Shown: positions 35,718-45,365, counted from the first letter of the stretch. The stretch: DNA of 64,000 nt from Bog-756 sp963701325 (GCA_963701325.1 OY969604.1:434001-498000), one strand, 5' to 3'. The notes: generated from the letters alone by a model not told the origin. Translations and numbers: made by a program.

Positions 35718-36599
35718 TCAGCGATCGTCTTCGTAGAGGCCGCCCGTCCCGTCGCGGTCGACGATGAGGCCGTCGTTGTCGGCGTGCAGCACCAGGACCT
35801 CCCCGGCCAGGTCGGCCTCGGCCAACGCCTGGGTCGACGCGTCCTGGACGCCGTGGGCGTCGATGCGTTGGCAGATCCCGAGGAGCGAGGGGCCCGCGCC
35901 CGACCAGCAGGCAGCCAGGGCGCCTGCGGCCAGCATGGCCGCCAGCAGCTTGGGGGCGGCCGGGAAGAGCGGACTGCGGTAGTCCTGATGGAGGCGGTCC
36001 TCAGCCGCCTCGGGGATGAGCAGCCGGCTGTCGGCCAGGCCGGCGACGAGCAGGGCCATCCGTGACAGGTTGAACACGGCGCTGTCACGGCTGACCGCGG
36101 CAGGCAGGGCCTGCCGGGACCGGGACGTCGAGAGTGCGATGTCTGGCACGATGACCACGAAGGCCAGGCTCACGTCGAGGGGGAGCCGCACCACGTGGAC
36201 CCCGCCCCGCACCCGCGCAGCCGCCACCAGGCCGCCGACGGTCGAGGCCGCCGCGTTGTCCGGATGACCGTCCATGGCCGCCGCCACCGCCAGGGGATCG
36301 GCGGCCCCGGCCGCCGCCGCTGCCGCGACGGCCAGCGCTGCCGAAGACCCGAGGCCACGGGCAATGGGGATCTGGGACCGCACGGTGATGGCCAGGCGAT
36401 CGGTGCCTGCGACGTCGATGGCCACCCGGGCGGCGAGGTGGGACGGATCGTCCGAGAGGCCGGCCCCCTCACCCTCCGAGCGCACGATGAGGCGCGAGGC
36501 GGGCTCGACGTCCACCTCGACGTACCGGTCGAGGGCCACCGCGAGCGTGTCGAAGCCCGGACCGAGGTTGGCCGACGAGGCGGGAGCTCGGGCGCGCAC
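35718..36599 (-). CDS. thrB: Homoserine kinase ThrB
   Basis: GHMP kinase of threonine biosynthesis. It has 293 residues with APASSANLGPGFDTLAVAL, the ATP loop IPIARGLGSSAALAVAAA, HPDNAAASTVGGL and the C-terminal GHMP motif CWSGAGPSLLGI. Homoserine and DAP both branch from aspartate semialdehyde, so its presence among dap genes fits. hom and thrC are not in the window. Confidence 0.92.
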   Translation of the reverse strand: MRARAPASSANLGPGFDTLAVALDRYVEVDVEPASRLIVRSEGEGAGLSDDPSHLAARVAIDVAGTDRLAITVRSQIPIARGLGSSAALAVAAAAAAGAADPLAVAAAMDGHPDNAAASTVGGLVAAARVRGGVHVVRLPLDVSLAFVVIVPDIALSTSRSRQALPAAVSRDSAVFNLSRMALLVAGLADSRLLIPEAAEDRLHQDYRSPLFPAAPKLLAAMLAAGALAACWSGAGPSLLGICQRIDAHGVQDASTQALAEADLAGEVLVLHADNDGLIVDRDGTGGLYEDDR

Positions 36600-36685
36600 A
36601 CCGCCACGGTACTCGTCGGGCCTGGCAGGCGGCGGGACGGGCGCCGCCGGGTGACCGCCGGTGACCAGCTCATGTCACCGGGTTG

Positions 36686-38185
36686 TCACTGGGTGTGGAG
36701 CAGCCTCCACGACCAGGAGGGCTCACGCAGCGGGGCGGACAGCCGCAGCGGGACCGCCGCGAGCTGGGTGCCGAGGCCGTAGAGCGCGGTCCCGACCCTC
36801 GTCCCCGACGCGCTCCCGGGTCGGACCTGGTCGAAGTGCAGCAACGAGCGGACCCTCTGGCCCGGCCAGGCGAGCAGCCATGCCCCGCTGGCGGCGACCA
36901 CCGGGGCGGGGTGGGCCATCCCGCCCCAGGTCGACGAGACCGATCCCTCCGGTGCGCCCGGGGTGGCCACCGTGACCGGGACCACCCCCGCCTCGGTGGC
37001 GGCCAGGAGCCGATCGACGACCGGGCGGGTCAGTCTGAACGGGTCGGTGATCGGGTTGTCGTCGTCGTTGGCGGGGTCGGTGGTGGGGTCGGTCGTCGTC
37101 GTCGTCGTGGTCGTGGGCGCCGGCACCGATGCAGCACCCGCCTTGGGAGGGGTGGTCGCAGGCGGGGGCGGGGGCGCCGTCGGTTGACTGAGCACGGCCA
37201 CCAGCACCAGCACCTGGCGGCCCTGGATGGTGCGCTCTCCGGCCAGCATCATGGAGGCACCCGCCTGCGAGGTGAACCCCGACTTGCCCCCGATCGCCTC
37301 GTGCATGCCGACCTCGGTGACGATGTTGGGACGCGTCCCGACCAACGGGAGGGTGACCGTGGCCATCCCGAGCACCTGGGTGAACGCCGGGATGGCCATG
37401 CCCGCGGCGGCCACCCGCAGGACGTCCGAGGCGGTCGAGACGCTCTGCGGGTCGTACCCACTGGCGTCCACGTAGTGGGTGTGGGTGGCCCCGAGCGATG
37501 CGGCCAGGGTGTTCATCTTCTGGACGAATGCGGGGAGCGTCCCGGCATCCCACAGCGCCAGGCTGTAGGCGATGTCGTTGGCCGACTGGGTCAGGAGTGC
37601 CTCGAGCATCTGCTGCTCGCTCAACGTCTCGCCGAGCTGGATCGGGATGTTCGATTCGTCGTTGGCGAGCTCGTAGTCGTACTCGGCCACGTCGGCGCTC
37701 GTGACCGTGATCGACGGGCCGGGCGCGCCGGGCGCCAGCGGATGGTCACGGAGGACGACCGCCGCCGTGGTCAGTTTGGTGAGGGAGGCGATGGGAGCCG
37801 GTGATTCGGCACCGGACTGCGAGGCGTACGCGAGTTGCGGGACCGCGACCGCTCCCTGGCCCATCGGTGGCCACGGCAGCGCCGGGACCGCACCGGAGGC
37901 CTCGAGCGCGCCGGCAGGGGCCGGGTGGACCGTGGGGGTGGCCAGGGGCCGGTCGATCCGCTGGGCGGCGACCGCCACACCGGCTCCGACCAGGAGGATC
38001 GCGACTGCACCGAGCACCCAGGGCAGGCGTCGCTTCCGCCGGGCATGACGATGGCGGTTCGGGCGGGGATCGTCCGGTTCGGGCGCCACCGAGGTGTCCG
38101 CCGACGTGGACACCGCCTCGGGGTCTCCGACGAGCAAGGACGTCGGCGCGCAGGAGGGAACTGTTGCCGGGGTGTCGACGAGCAC
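36686..38185 (-). CDS. D-alanyl-D-alanine carboxypeptidase (class C PBP, S11)
   Basis: Removes terminal D-Ala from peptidoglycan stems. It is an N-terminal membrane-anchored protein (LPWVLGAVAILLVGAGVAVA) with SxxK in APIASLTKLTTAAV, SxN in LTQSANDIAYSLAL and KSG in IGGKSGFTSQAG (instead of the more usual KTG). A Pro/Thr-rich linker including eight Thr in a row leads to a C-terminal domain ending WSWRLLHTQ. The listed start is GTG 38185; the frame is open further upstream to the ftsK stop without a standard start. About 499 residues. Confidence 0.87.
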   Translation of the reverse strand: MLVDTPATVPSCAPTSLLVGDPEAVSTSADTSVAPEPDDPRPNRHRHARRKRRLPWVLGAVAILLVGAGVAVAAQRIDRPLATPTVHPAPAGALEASGAVPALPWPPMGQGAVAVPQLAYASQSGAESPAPIASLTKLTTAAVVLRDHPLAPGAPGPSITVTSADVAEYDYELANDESNIPIQLGETLSEQQMLEALLTQSANDIAYSLALWDAGTLPAFVQKMNTLAASLGATHTHYVDASGYDPQSVSTASDVLRVAAAGMAIPAFTQVLGMATVTLPLVGTRPNIVTEVGMHEAIGGKSGFTSQAGASMMLAGERTIQGRQVLVLVAVLSQPTAPPPPPATTPPKAGAASVPAPTTTTTTTTDPTTDPANDDDNPITDPFRLTRPVVDRLLAATEAGVVPVTVATPGAPEGSVSSTWGGMAHPAPVVAASGAWLLAWPGQRVRSLLHFDQVRPGSASGTRVGTALYGLGTQLAAVPLRLSAPLREPSWSWRLLHTQ

Positions 38186-38220
38186 TGCGTCCGCACCGGG
38201 GGTCAGTGGGTCCCGCTCGC

Positions 38221-40669
38221 TCAGCGTGCGTCCAGCTCCTCCGCGGTCATGAGCACCGCTCGGGCCTTGGACCCCTCCGAGGGTCCGACCACCCCCCTGC
38301 GCTCCATGAGGTCCATCAACCGACCGGCGCGGGCGAAGCCCACCCGGAGCCGGCGTTGGAGCATCGAGGTGGACCCGAGCTGAGACCGCACCACCAGGTC
38401 GATCGCCTGTGACAGCAGGTCGTCGTCCCCGCCGTCGTCCTCGCCCCCACGCGGGCCCTCCGAACCGACCACCTCCTCGATGCCCGCCACCACCTCCATC
38501 GGGCGCTGGCGCTTCCAGTGGGCGGTGACGTCCCGGATCTCCGCCTCGCTCACCCAGGGACCCTGGAGGCGGTGCGGGATCGAGGACGATGCGGACAGGA
38601 GGAGCATGTCGCCTTTGCCGATGAGCCGTTCGGCGCCCGGTTGGTCGAGAATGACCCGGCTGTCGGCGAGCGAGGAGACCGAGAACGCCATCCGTGAAGG
38701 GATGTTGGCCTTGATCACGCCCGTGATCACGTCGACCGACGGACGCTGCGTGGCGAGGACGAGGTGGATGCCGACGGCCCGTGCCATCTGCGCGATCCGG
38801 CAGACCGACTCCTCGACGTCGCGGGCGGCCACCATCATGAGGTCGTTGAGCTCGTCCACCACGATGAGGATGAACGGAAGGCGGGAATAGCGGGGCTCGT
38901 CCGGTTCTGCTGCGTCCCCGGCGTCTGCGGTGCCCCGCATCCGGAGCCGGTGGGCCTCCTCGTGGTCGGCGAGCTCCCCGGCATCGAACGCCGCGTTGTA
39001 CCCGGTGACGTCTCGCTGGCCGACCTCGGCGAGCAGGTCGTAGCGGCGCTCCATCTCGCTCACCGCCCAACTGAGGGCGTTGGCGGCCTTCTTCGGATCC
39101 ACGACCACCTGGGTCAACAGGTGGGGCAGGTCGTTGTACTGCCCGAGCTCGACCCGTTTGGGGTCGACCAGGATGAGGCGCACCTGATCGGGCGTGGCCC
39201 GGGTCAGGATCGATGTGAGGACCGAGTTGATGCAGGACGACTTGCCCGAGCCGGTCGACCCCGACACCAGGACGTGTGGCATCTCGGCCAGGTTGACCAT
39301 CACCGCCCGACCTGCGATGTCCCTGCCCATCGCCACCTCGAGCGGGTGAGTGGCGGCGGCCGCTTCGGGCGATGCGAGGATGTCGCCGAGGGCCACCAGC
39401 TGGCGCCGCCGGTTGGGGACCTCCACCCCGATCGCCGACTTGCCCGGGATGGGAGCCAGGATTCGGACGTCGGGGGAGGCCATGGCGTACGCGATGTCCT
39501 TGGACAGGGAGGTCACCCTGGCCACCTTGACCCCTGCCCCGAGCTCGAGCTCGTAGCGGGTGACCGAGGGGCCGACCGTCCGGCCCACCAACCTGGTCTC
39601 CACCCCGTGAGCGGACAGGGCACCGACCAGCGCGGCGCCCGCCGCGTCCACCTCTCTGCTCGTCGATGACCTGTGCCTTTGCGCGTTTGAGCAGGGTGTC
39701 CGGCGGGAGGTGCCAGTCCCCCACCGTGGGCCCGGGCCGCATCTCGAGCTGCCCGCCACTCCCGTGGCCGATGGCGGTATCGGTCGCCGCCACCACCTCG
39801 GTCTCTGCCGGGGCCGGCGGTCCGTCGGCGTCGTCGTCCAGGACGTCGAGCGGGGGCTGCGCCTCGGGCGGGGGCTGCGTGCCGGCAAGCGCGCGCCCGA
39901 AGGGGTCAGTCGGTTCGGGTTCGTCGCCGGCCTGCTCGCCGGCGCGGACACCGCCCGCCACCTCGGCCGCCCACCGGACCGCGCGGGCCACGCCGCGGGC
40001 GGCCGTCCGGACCGACACGCCGGTGAAGAGGAGCAGGGCCACCAGGAGCACTGCCACGAGCACGGTGACCGCCCCGAACCCTCCGAGGGCCGAGCCGAGC
40101 GGATCTGCGACGAGGGCACCCACCCAGCCCCCGGCCGCCGAGAGCTCGGCCGTGGTCGACCGGAGGGGTGGCGAGCCGCCGGCCAGGCCCGCGAACCCGG
40201 CCACGGCGAGCAGGGTCAGGGTCCCGCCGATGACGGCTCGGGCCGGCTCGCGGCGGGGGTGGTCGGCGTCGCTCTCACCCTGTCCCACCATGAGGCGCAC
40301 GCCGACCGCGATCAGCACCAGCGGCAGAAGGAACCGGCCCTCCCCGAGGAGGTCGCCGGCGCCCAGCCGGGCGCCGCGGCCGGCCGGGCCGAGCGAACGG
40401 GCATAGAAGGCCACGACCGTGAGGGCCCCGACGGTGACCAGCACCACACCCCAGAGGTCGGCTGCATGCCCGCGGGCAACCGCTCCCATCGACGCCAGGA
40501 GACCGGTCCGCCCGTCGCGGCCACCCTTCTGGGACGTGCGTGCACCACCCCTGGTGGACGGGCTCTTCCTCGCGTGGGCGGCCGAGCCCGATCGAGACGA
40601 GGATGCCGGCCTGCCCTTCGGTCGCGGAGCCCCCGATCGACCCGCCCGACGCTTGGTGGCGGTCGTCAC
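38221..40669 (-). CDS. ftsK: FtsK/SpoIIIE DNA translocase (frameshifted)
   Basis: Septal DNA pump. The N-terminal part from 40669 is basic, then has about four membrane helices (GVVLVTVGALTVVAFYA, FLLPLVLIAVGVRLMVG, TLTLLAVAGFAGLAGG, VTVLVAVLLVALLLFTGV) and an acidic linker. The frame changes near 39653-39660 (one extra base). The motor continues REVDAAGAALVGAL, VSGSTGSGKSSCINSV (Walker A), LILVDPKRVELGQYND, ILIVVDELNDLMM (Walker B, ND instead of AD), ATQRPSVDVITGVIKANIPS, and the gamma winged helix SMLQRRLRVGFARAGRLMD. Repaired length is about 815 residues. Confidence 0.93.
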
Positions 40670-40717
40670 AGTGCGTATCAGGCTACTCCCGCAGAGTGCC
40701 GGTGAGGGGGACGGGAC

Positions 40718-42484
40718 TCAGACGGTCACGATCACCGGGACGATCATCGGGCGCTGGCGGGTGCGCTCGCCGACCAGCTTGCCCAGCGCCTTGCGGGCGA
40801 CCCGGTTGAGGTTCTCGTGGTCGTTGCTTCCTGCGGACAGTGCCTGCTCGAGCGCCTTGGTGACCTGTGCCCGGGCTTCGTCGAGCAGGGCGTCGGTGTC
40901 GTGGTCGTAGGCCCACCCCCGGGTCACGATCTGGGGCACCCCGATCACCTCGCTCCGCTTGAGATCGACGGTTGCCACCGCCATGACCACGCCCTCCTCG
41001 GCGAGCACCATCCGGTCCCGCAGGACGCCGTGACCGATGTCGCCCACCGAGCTGCCGTCCACGAAGAGATAGCCGCCGGGGACGGTGCCGTCCCGGTGCA
41101 GCCCGGTCTCGTCGAGGCGGACCGCGTCGCCGTCCTCGCACAGGAGCACCCGGTCGCCGGCGATGTCCATGCTGGCCGCGAGGCGGACGTGATTGGCCAT
41201 GTGGCGGTACTCGCCGTGCACCGGGATGAAGTACTCGGGCCGGGTGACGGTCATCAGCATCGCCAACTCCCCCTGACGGGCATGACCGCTCACGTGTACG
41301 GCATCGACCCCGGAATGGATGACCTCGACCCCACGGCGGTGCAGGCTGTCGATGACCCGGCCCACCGACCATTCGTTCCCCGGGATGGGATGTGCGCTGA
41401 TCACGACGACGTCGTCCTCGCGGAGCTTGAAGAAGCGGTTCTCGCCGGCGGCCAGCCGGGAGAGGGCGGACATCGGCTCGCCTTGGGAACCGGTCGAGAT
41501 CACGCAGACCCTGCCGGGCTCGAGATCGTCGATGTCCTCGATGTCGATCAACGACGACTCGGGGACCCGGAGGAGCTCGAGCCGGCGGGCGAGTGCCACG
41601 TTCTTCTGCATCGACCGGCCGAGCGTTGCCACCATCCGGTTCCCTGCGACCGCCGCGTCGACCACCTGTTGGATGCGGTGGATGTGACTCGCGAAACAGG
41701 TCACGACGAACCGGCGGTCCGGGCGAGCGAGGAAGACCTTCTCGAGCGTTGCTCCCACGGTCGACTCGGACGGGGTGAACCCGGGCTCCTCGGCGTTGGT
41801 CGAGTCCGAGAGCAGCAGGCGGATACCGGGGTCGGATGCGAGCGCCCCCATCCTGGCCAGGTCGGTGCGGCGTCCGTCGACCGGATGGAGGTCGATCTTG
41901 AAGTCGCCCGAGTGGAGCACGATCCCCTGCGGAGTGTGGAACGCGGTGGCGAACGCGTGTGGGACCGAGTGGGTCACCGGGATGAACTCGACGTCGCAGG
42001 GGCCGATCCGCCGCCGCTCGCCGTCGGCCACCGTGATGTACGTCACGCGGCTGGACATGCCGGCCTCGTCGACGCGGTTGCGAGCCAGGGCAAGGGTCAG
42101 CTCCGAGCCGTAGACCTCGACCGGGAAGTCGCGCAGGAGATAGGCCAGCCCTCCGGTGTGGTCCTCGTGACCGTGGGTCAGGATGACTCCGTCGACCCGA
42201 TCGGCGTGCTCCCGGAGATAGGTCAGGTCGGGAAGGACCAGGTCGACACCTGGCATGTCCGGATCCGGGAACATGATGCCGACGTCGAGGACGAGGATCC
42301 GGCCGTCGACCTCTATGCAGGCGCAGTTCCGCCCGATCTCGCCGAGGCCCCCGAGGAAGACGATCCGAACCGGCGAGACGCGACCCTTGGTCGCCGACTG
42401 CCGGGCGCGACCGGCGGCCTTGGGCTCCTTCGTCGAGCGTTCCGGCCCCGCCGTCCTGCGGGAGGACCCCCTCGCCTCAGGCAA
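40718..42484 (-). CDS. rnj: Ribonuclease J
   Basis: Metallo-beta-lactamase exo/endoribonuclease in RNA decay. A basic ~37-residue N-terminal tail precedes RIVFLGGLGEIGRNC. It shows LTHGHEDHTGGLAYLL (zinc motif), HSGDFKID, LLLSDSTNAEEPGFTPSE, FASHIHRIQQV, ISTGSQGEPMSALSRLA, HVSGHARQGELAML and PVHGEYRHMANH. TTG 42484 is the only sensible in-frame start; it overlaps the dapA end by 8 nt. Length is 588 residues. The rnj-dapA pair matches Mycobacterium. Confidence 0.94.
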   Translation of the reverse strand: MPEARGSSRRTAGPERSTKEPKAAGRARQSATKGRVSPVRIVFLGGLGEIGRNCACIEVDGRILVLDVGIMFPDPDMPGVDLVLPDLTYLREHADRVDGVILTHGHEDHTGGLAYLLRDFPVEVYGSELTLALARNRVDEAGMSSRVTYITVADGERRRIGPCDVEFIPVTHSVPHAFATAFHTPQGIVLHSGDFKIDLHPVDGRRTDLARMGALASDPGIRLLLSDSTNAEEPGFTPSESTVGATLEKVFLARPDRRFVVTCFASHIHRIQQVVDAAVAGNRMVATLGRSMQKNVALARRLELLRVPESSLIDIEDIDDLEPGRVCVISTGSQGEPMSALSRLAAGENRFFKLREDDVVVISAHPIPGNEWSVGRVIDSLHRRGVEVIHSGVDAVHVSGHARQGELAMLMTVTRPEYFIPVHGEYRHMANHVRLAASMDIAGDRVLLCEDGDAVRLDETGLHRDGTVPGGYLFVDGSSVGDIGHGVLRDRMVLAEEGVVMAVATVDLKRSEVIGVPQIVTRGWAYDHDTDALLDEARAQVTKALEQALSAGSNDHENLNRVARKALGKLVGERTRQRPMIVPVIVTV

Positions 42485-43385
42485 CCGACTGCCGGGCCCG
42501 GAGTACCCGGTCCACCCCCGCCACGACCGATCGGGCCTGGTCCTCGAGTGCCGCCGAGGGGACGGCGTGAGGGAGACGGCACTGGCCGGCGGGGAGGCCC
42601 AAGACCCGGCAGGCGGCCTTTGCCGGCACCGGATTGGGGTACTCGTCGGACGACTCGAAGCGGTACGACTCGAACAGGCCGCGGTTGAGGTCGGCCGCCC
42701 GGTCGACCTCACCGGCGCGGTAGCTGCGCAACAACTCGGCGAACACCGGGCCGGCCCAGTGTGAGGCCACACTGACCACCCCGACACCCCCGACGGCGGC
42801 GAACGGCAGGGTGAGCGAATCGTCTCCGCAGTAGACGTCGAAGCCGTCGGGACTGGCGCCGACGACTTCTGCGGCCGAGGCCACGTCGCCGGTCGCGTCC
42901 TTGACGGCCACGATGGTCGGTACCTCACGGGCCAGCTGCACGGTGAGCGCGGTGCCGATGCGCCGGCCGGAGCGGACCGGGATGTCGTAGAGCATGACGG
43001 GCAGGTCGGTCGCAGAGGCCACCGCCCGGAAGTGGGACGACAGGCCGGCCGCCGAGGGGCGGTTGTAGTACGGGGTCACGACCAGGGCGGCTGCCGCCCC
43101 CGCCGCTCTGGCTTCCCTGGTGAGCATCATGGAATGGGCTGTGTCGTTGGTCCCGGTGGAGGCGATAACCGGGATGTCGACCGCCTCGACGACCGCACGG
43201 AACAGCGAGATGCGCTCAGCATCGGTGAGCACGGGACCCTCGCCGGTGGTGCCGGCCACCACCAGGCCGTCGCTCCCGTGCCCGGCCAGATGACGGGCCA
43301 GGGTGACCGCGCCGTCGAGATCGAGGTCCCCCTCGGGCCCGAACGGAGTGACCATCGCGGTGACCACCGAACCGAAGCGAGCCAT
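42477..43385 (-). CDS. dapA: 4-hydroxy-tetrahydrodipicolinate synthase DapA
   Basis: Class I aldolase that condenses pyruvate with aspartate semialdehyde, the first step of the lysine/DAP pathway. It has 302 residues: VVTAMVTPFGPEGDLD, LVVAGTTGEGPVLTDAE, VVTPYYNRPSAAGL (catalytic Tyr), VMLYDIPVRSGRRIG and the Schiff-base Lys in IVAVKDATGDVAS. Upstream 97 nt separate it from the diiron gene. Confidence 0.96.
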   Translation of the reverse strand: MARFGSVVTAMVTPFGPEGDLDLDGAVTLARHLAGHGSDGLVVAGTTGEGPVLTDAERISLFRAVVEAVDIPVIASTGTNDTAHSMMLTREARAAGAAAALVVTPYYNRPSAAGLSSHFRAVASATDLPVMLYDIPVRSGRRIGTALTVQLAREVPTIVAVKDATGDVASAAEVVGASPDGFDVYCGDDSLTLPFAAVGGVGVVSVASHWAGPVFAELLRSYRAGEVDRAADLNRGLFESYRFESSDEYPNPVPAKAACRVLGLPAGQCRLPHAVPSAALEDQARSVVAGVDRVLRARQSVA

Positions 43386-43466
43386 CGTGCTCAGCTCCCG
43401 GTCCGTGGGACGGCGATGGGGAACGGGGTCACGGGCACCCAGGGTACCAGCAGCGCTCCGCTCCCC

Positions 43467-43482
43467 CCGCGGCGCGCCGCGG
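43467..43482. terminator. 16-nt perfect palindrome downstream of the diiron gene
   Basis: CCGCGGCGCGCCGCGG, directly after the stop of the diiron oxidase gene. Can fold as a 6-bp GC stem with a 4-nt loop; no T-run. Probably a terminator separating it from dapA. Confidence 0.45.
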
Positions 43483-44622
43483 TCAGACCCCTTCCAGCGA
43501 CCGCTTGGTGGGTGGCACCCCTGCCATGGCGTCGTACTCCTCGGAGGTGTCCACGGCCATCTCGAACTGGATCACGCCGAGCTCGGTGAATTTGGTCCGC
43601 AGCCAGCCGTCGGCTGCGTCGAGCAGCCCGAGCTTCCTGCAGTTGGGCACGATCTTGGAGAAGAGGACCGCTTGGAACTCGGCGCGGTCCGGAGCCTGCT
43701 GGACGACCGGCACGATGGCCTTCGGGTCGACACCCATCCGGTCCCACACCTCCTGCTGCAGGAAGCGGTCGCGCATCCGCACCGCCGCCTCGAACGCGAA
43801 CTCTTGGCGCTCGCGCAGCTCGGCCGTGGTGAGCTGCTGGTAGTACTCCTGGAGGCTGAGCACCCCGAAGGCGACGTGGCGTGCCTCGTCGGCCATCACG
43901 TACCGGAGCAGCTGGCGCAAGAGCGGGTCGAGGGTGGTCGCGTGCATGAAGCCGAAGGCCGCCAGGGCGAGCCCCTCGATCATGATCTGCATGCCCAGGT
44001 AGGTCATGTCCCACCGCGAGTCGGCGATGATGTCGTCGAGCAGCAACCGCAGGTGGGCGTTGACCTGGTAGTGCCCGGACATCTTCTCGTCGAGGTACTT
44101 GCCGAACACCTCGACGTGGCGCGCCTCGTCCATCACCTGGGTGGAGGCGTAGTACTTGGCGTCGATCCAGGGCACCGACTCCACGATCTTGGCCGTGCAG
44201 ATCAACGCACCCTGCTCGCCGTGGAGGAACTGCGAGAGCGTCCAGTTCTGACTCTCGACGAGGAACGCGATCCATTCCTTGTCTCCCCACTTCTCGACGG
44301 GGGTGCCGGTCAGGTCGAAGCCGATGCCGAAGCCTCCCGTCGCCTCCGCCTGCGCGATGACCAGGCGCTCCTGGTCGACCTCGGTGTCCCAGGGAAGATC
44401 GGTCTCGCCGTTCCACTGGGCACCCTTGGCCTTCTCGTAGAGCTTGTTGAGCTTCGGACGAGTGCCCTTCTCGTAGTCCCAGGTGAAGATCGAGTCGTAG
44501 TCGGAGTGCACCACGTGACGGCCGTCGGCTTCCTCGGTCCCGACCACCGAGAGGATCGCCTCGAAGTCGTCGATCTCGGCCCGTCCGATGATGTCCTCGG
44601 TGCTGCTCATCTCGGTGGTCAT
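43483..44622 (-). CDS. Ferritin-like diiron-carboxylate protein (R2/AurF/desaturase-like fold)
   Basis: 379 residues, mostly helical. A full set of diiron ligands is visible at diagnostic spacing: Glu136 (FLHGEQGAL), Glu166 and His169 (VMDEARHVEVF), Glu216 (MIEGLALAAF), Glu246 and His249 (MADEARHVAFG). This E...ExxH...E...ExxH pattern defines O2-activating four-helix-bundle proteins such as R2, acyl desaturases and AurF-type oxygenases. Substrate unknown; a lipid or aromatic oxidation would fit the TetR control. ATG 44622 has a GGAGGAA site and overlaps the TetR stop (ATGA), so the two are coupled. Confidence 0.85.
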   Translation of the reverse strand: MTTEMSSTEDIIGRAEIDDFEAILSVVGTEEADGRHVVHSDYDSIFTWDYEKGTRPKLNKLYEKAKGAQWNGETDLPWDTEVDQERLVIAQAEATGGFGIGFDLTGTPVEKWGDKEWIAFLVESQNWTLSQFLHGEQGALICTAKIVESVPWIDAKYYASTQVMDEARHVEVFGKYLDEKMSGHYQVNAHLRLLLDDIIADSRWDMTYLGMQIMIEGLALAAFGFMHATTLDPLLRQLLRYVMADEARHVAFGVLSLQEYYQQLTTAELRERQEFAFEAAVRMRDRFLQQEVWDRMGVDPKAIVPVVQQAPDRAEFQAVLFSKIVPNCRKLGLLDAADGWLRTKFTELGVIQFEMAVDTSEEYDAMAGVPPTKRSLEGV

Positions 44623-45329
44623 ACCAGTTCCTCCAGGGTTTGGTTGGGTGCGGATGCGAACGGGGTGATGGCGATCGGGCCGTCGGCCACGGTGCCCAGC
44701 GCCTCGATCCCCGGGAGCATGAAGGTCTCGACGATCGACGCGGCGTGGACGGGATCGCAGAGGTCGACGCGGTCGGACGGCGCGATCGCATAGGAGAGGA
44801 CGATCCGGGTGGCCCACTCGGCGACCCGACCGGCCTCCTCGGGGGCCATCCACCGGGCGAGGAACGGCGCGGCGAACCGTGATGCGGTGGCCAGCAGCCG
44901 GTCGGACTCGTCGAAGGCGAGATGTCCGAGGACCGTCCCCGGCTCGTGCTCTGCGAGGTAGTGCAGTGCGGCGTGATCGCGCAACCGGGTCGATGCCTCG
45001 ACGATGCCCCCGACCAGCGCCGCGCGCAGGTCACCGGCCTGACCCAGACACACGCCGAGGGCCGAGAAGAGCCGCGCCATCTCCGTGTCGACGACCGCCC
45101 CGAGCACCTCGTCCCGGCCGCCGGGGAAGGCGCGGTAGACGGTGGCTCTGGAGAGGCGGGCCTGCCGGGCGATGTCGTCGACCGTGGTCTTGGTCGTGCC
45201 GTGTCGCGCCAGGCAGCAGAGGGTGGCGTCGATGATCCGGATCCGGTTGGGGGAGGCACTGCCTGGTGCCGACCCGGCCGGGGCCTCTCCACCCTCCAGA
45301 ACCCGCAGCGAGCCAGCCGGAATACCCAC
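44619..45329 (-). CDS. TetR-family regulator 1 (coupled to the diiron gene)
   Basis: 236 residues from GTG 45329. The helix-turn-helix is GTTKTTVDDIARQARLSRAT followed by VYRAFPGGRDEVLGA, and the variable C-terminal ligand domain includes VGGIVEASTRLRDHAALHYL and RIVLSYAIAPSDRVDL. The overlap with the diiron gene and an inverted repeat over its own promoter suggest it controls both. Closely similar in layout to the TetR just upstream. The ligand is unknown, possibly an acyl chain. Confidence 0.9.
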   Translation of the reverse strand: MGIPAGSLRVLEGGEAPAGSAPGSASPNRIRIIDATLCCLARHGTTKTTVDDIARQARLSRATVYRAFPGGRDEVLGAVVDTEMARLFSALGVCLGQAGDLRAALVGGIVEASTRLRDHAALHYLAEHEPGTVLGHLAFDESDRLLATASRFAAPFLARWMAPEEAGRVAEWATRIVLSYAIAPSDRVDLCDPVHAASIVETFMLPGIEALGTVADGPIAITPFASAPNQTLEELV

Positions 45330-45330
45330 G

Positions 45331-45365
45331 ATGAAACGTTATGCCTCCATTTGTCTCATTGTCAA
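45331..45365 (-). promoter_or_regulatory. tetR1 promoter with overlapping inverted repeat (operator candidate)
   Basis: Minus-strand TTGACA (45360-45365), 16-nt spacer, CATAAC (45338-45343). An imperfect inverted repeat, ATGAAAC (45331-45337) and GTCTCAT (45353-45359), brackets the -10 and spacer. Predicted transcription begins within a few nt of GTG 45329, so the message would be almost leaderless. The arrangement suggests TetR autorepression. Confidence 0.5.

Noticed and set aside
36686..40669. A 1327-codon FtsK-carboxypeptidase fusion protein
   Set aside because: Explained by a one-base insertion in ftsK; the FtsK motor and its own stop lie in the alternative frame.
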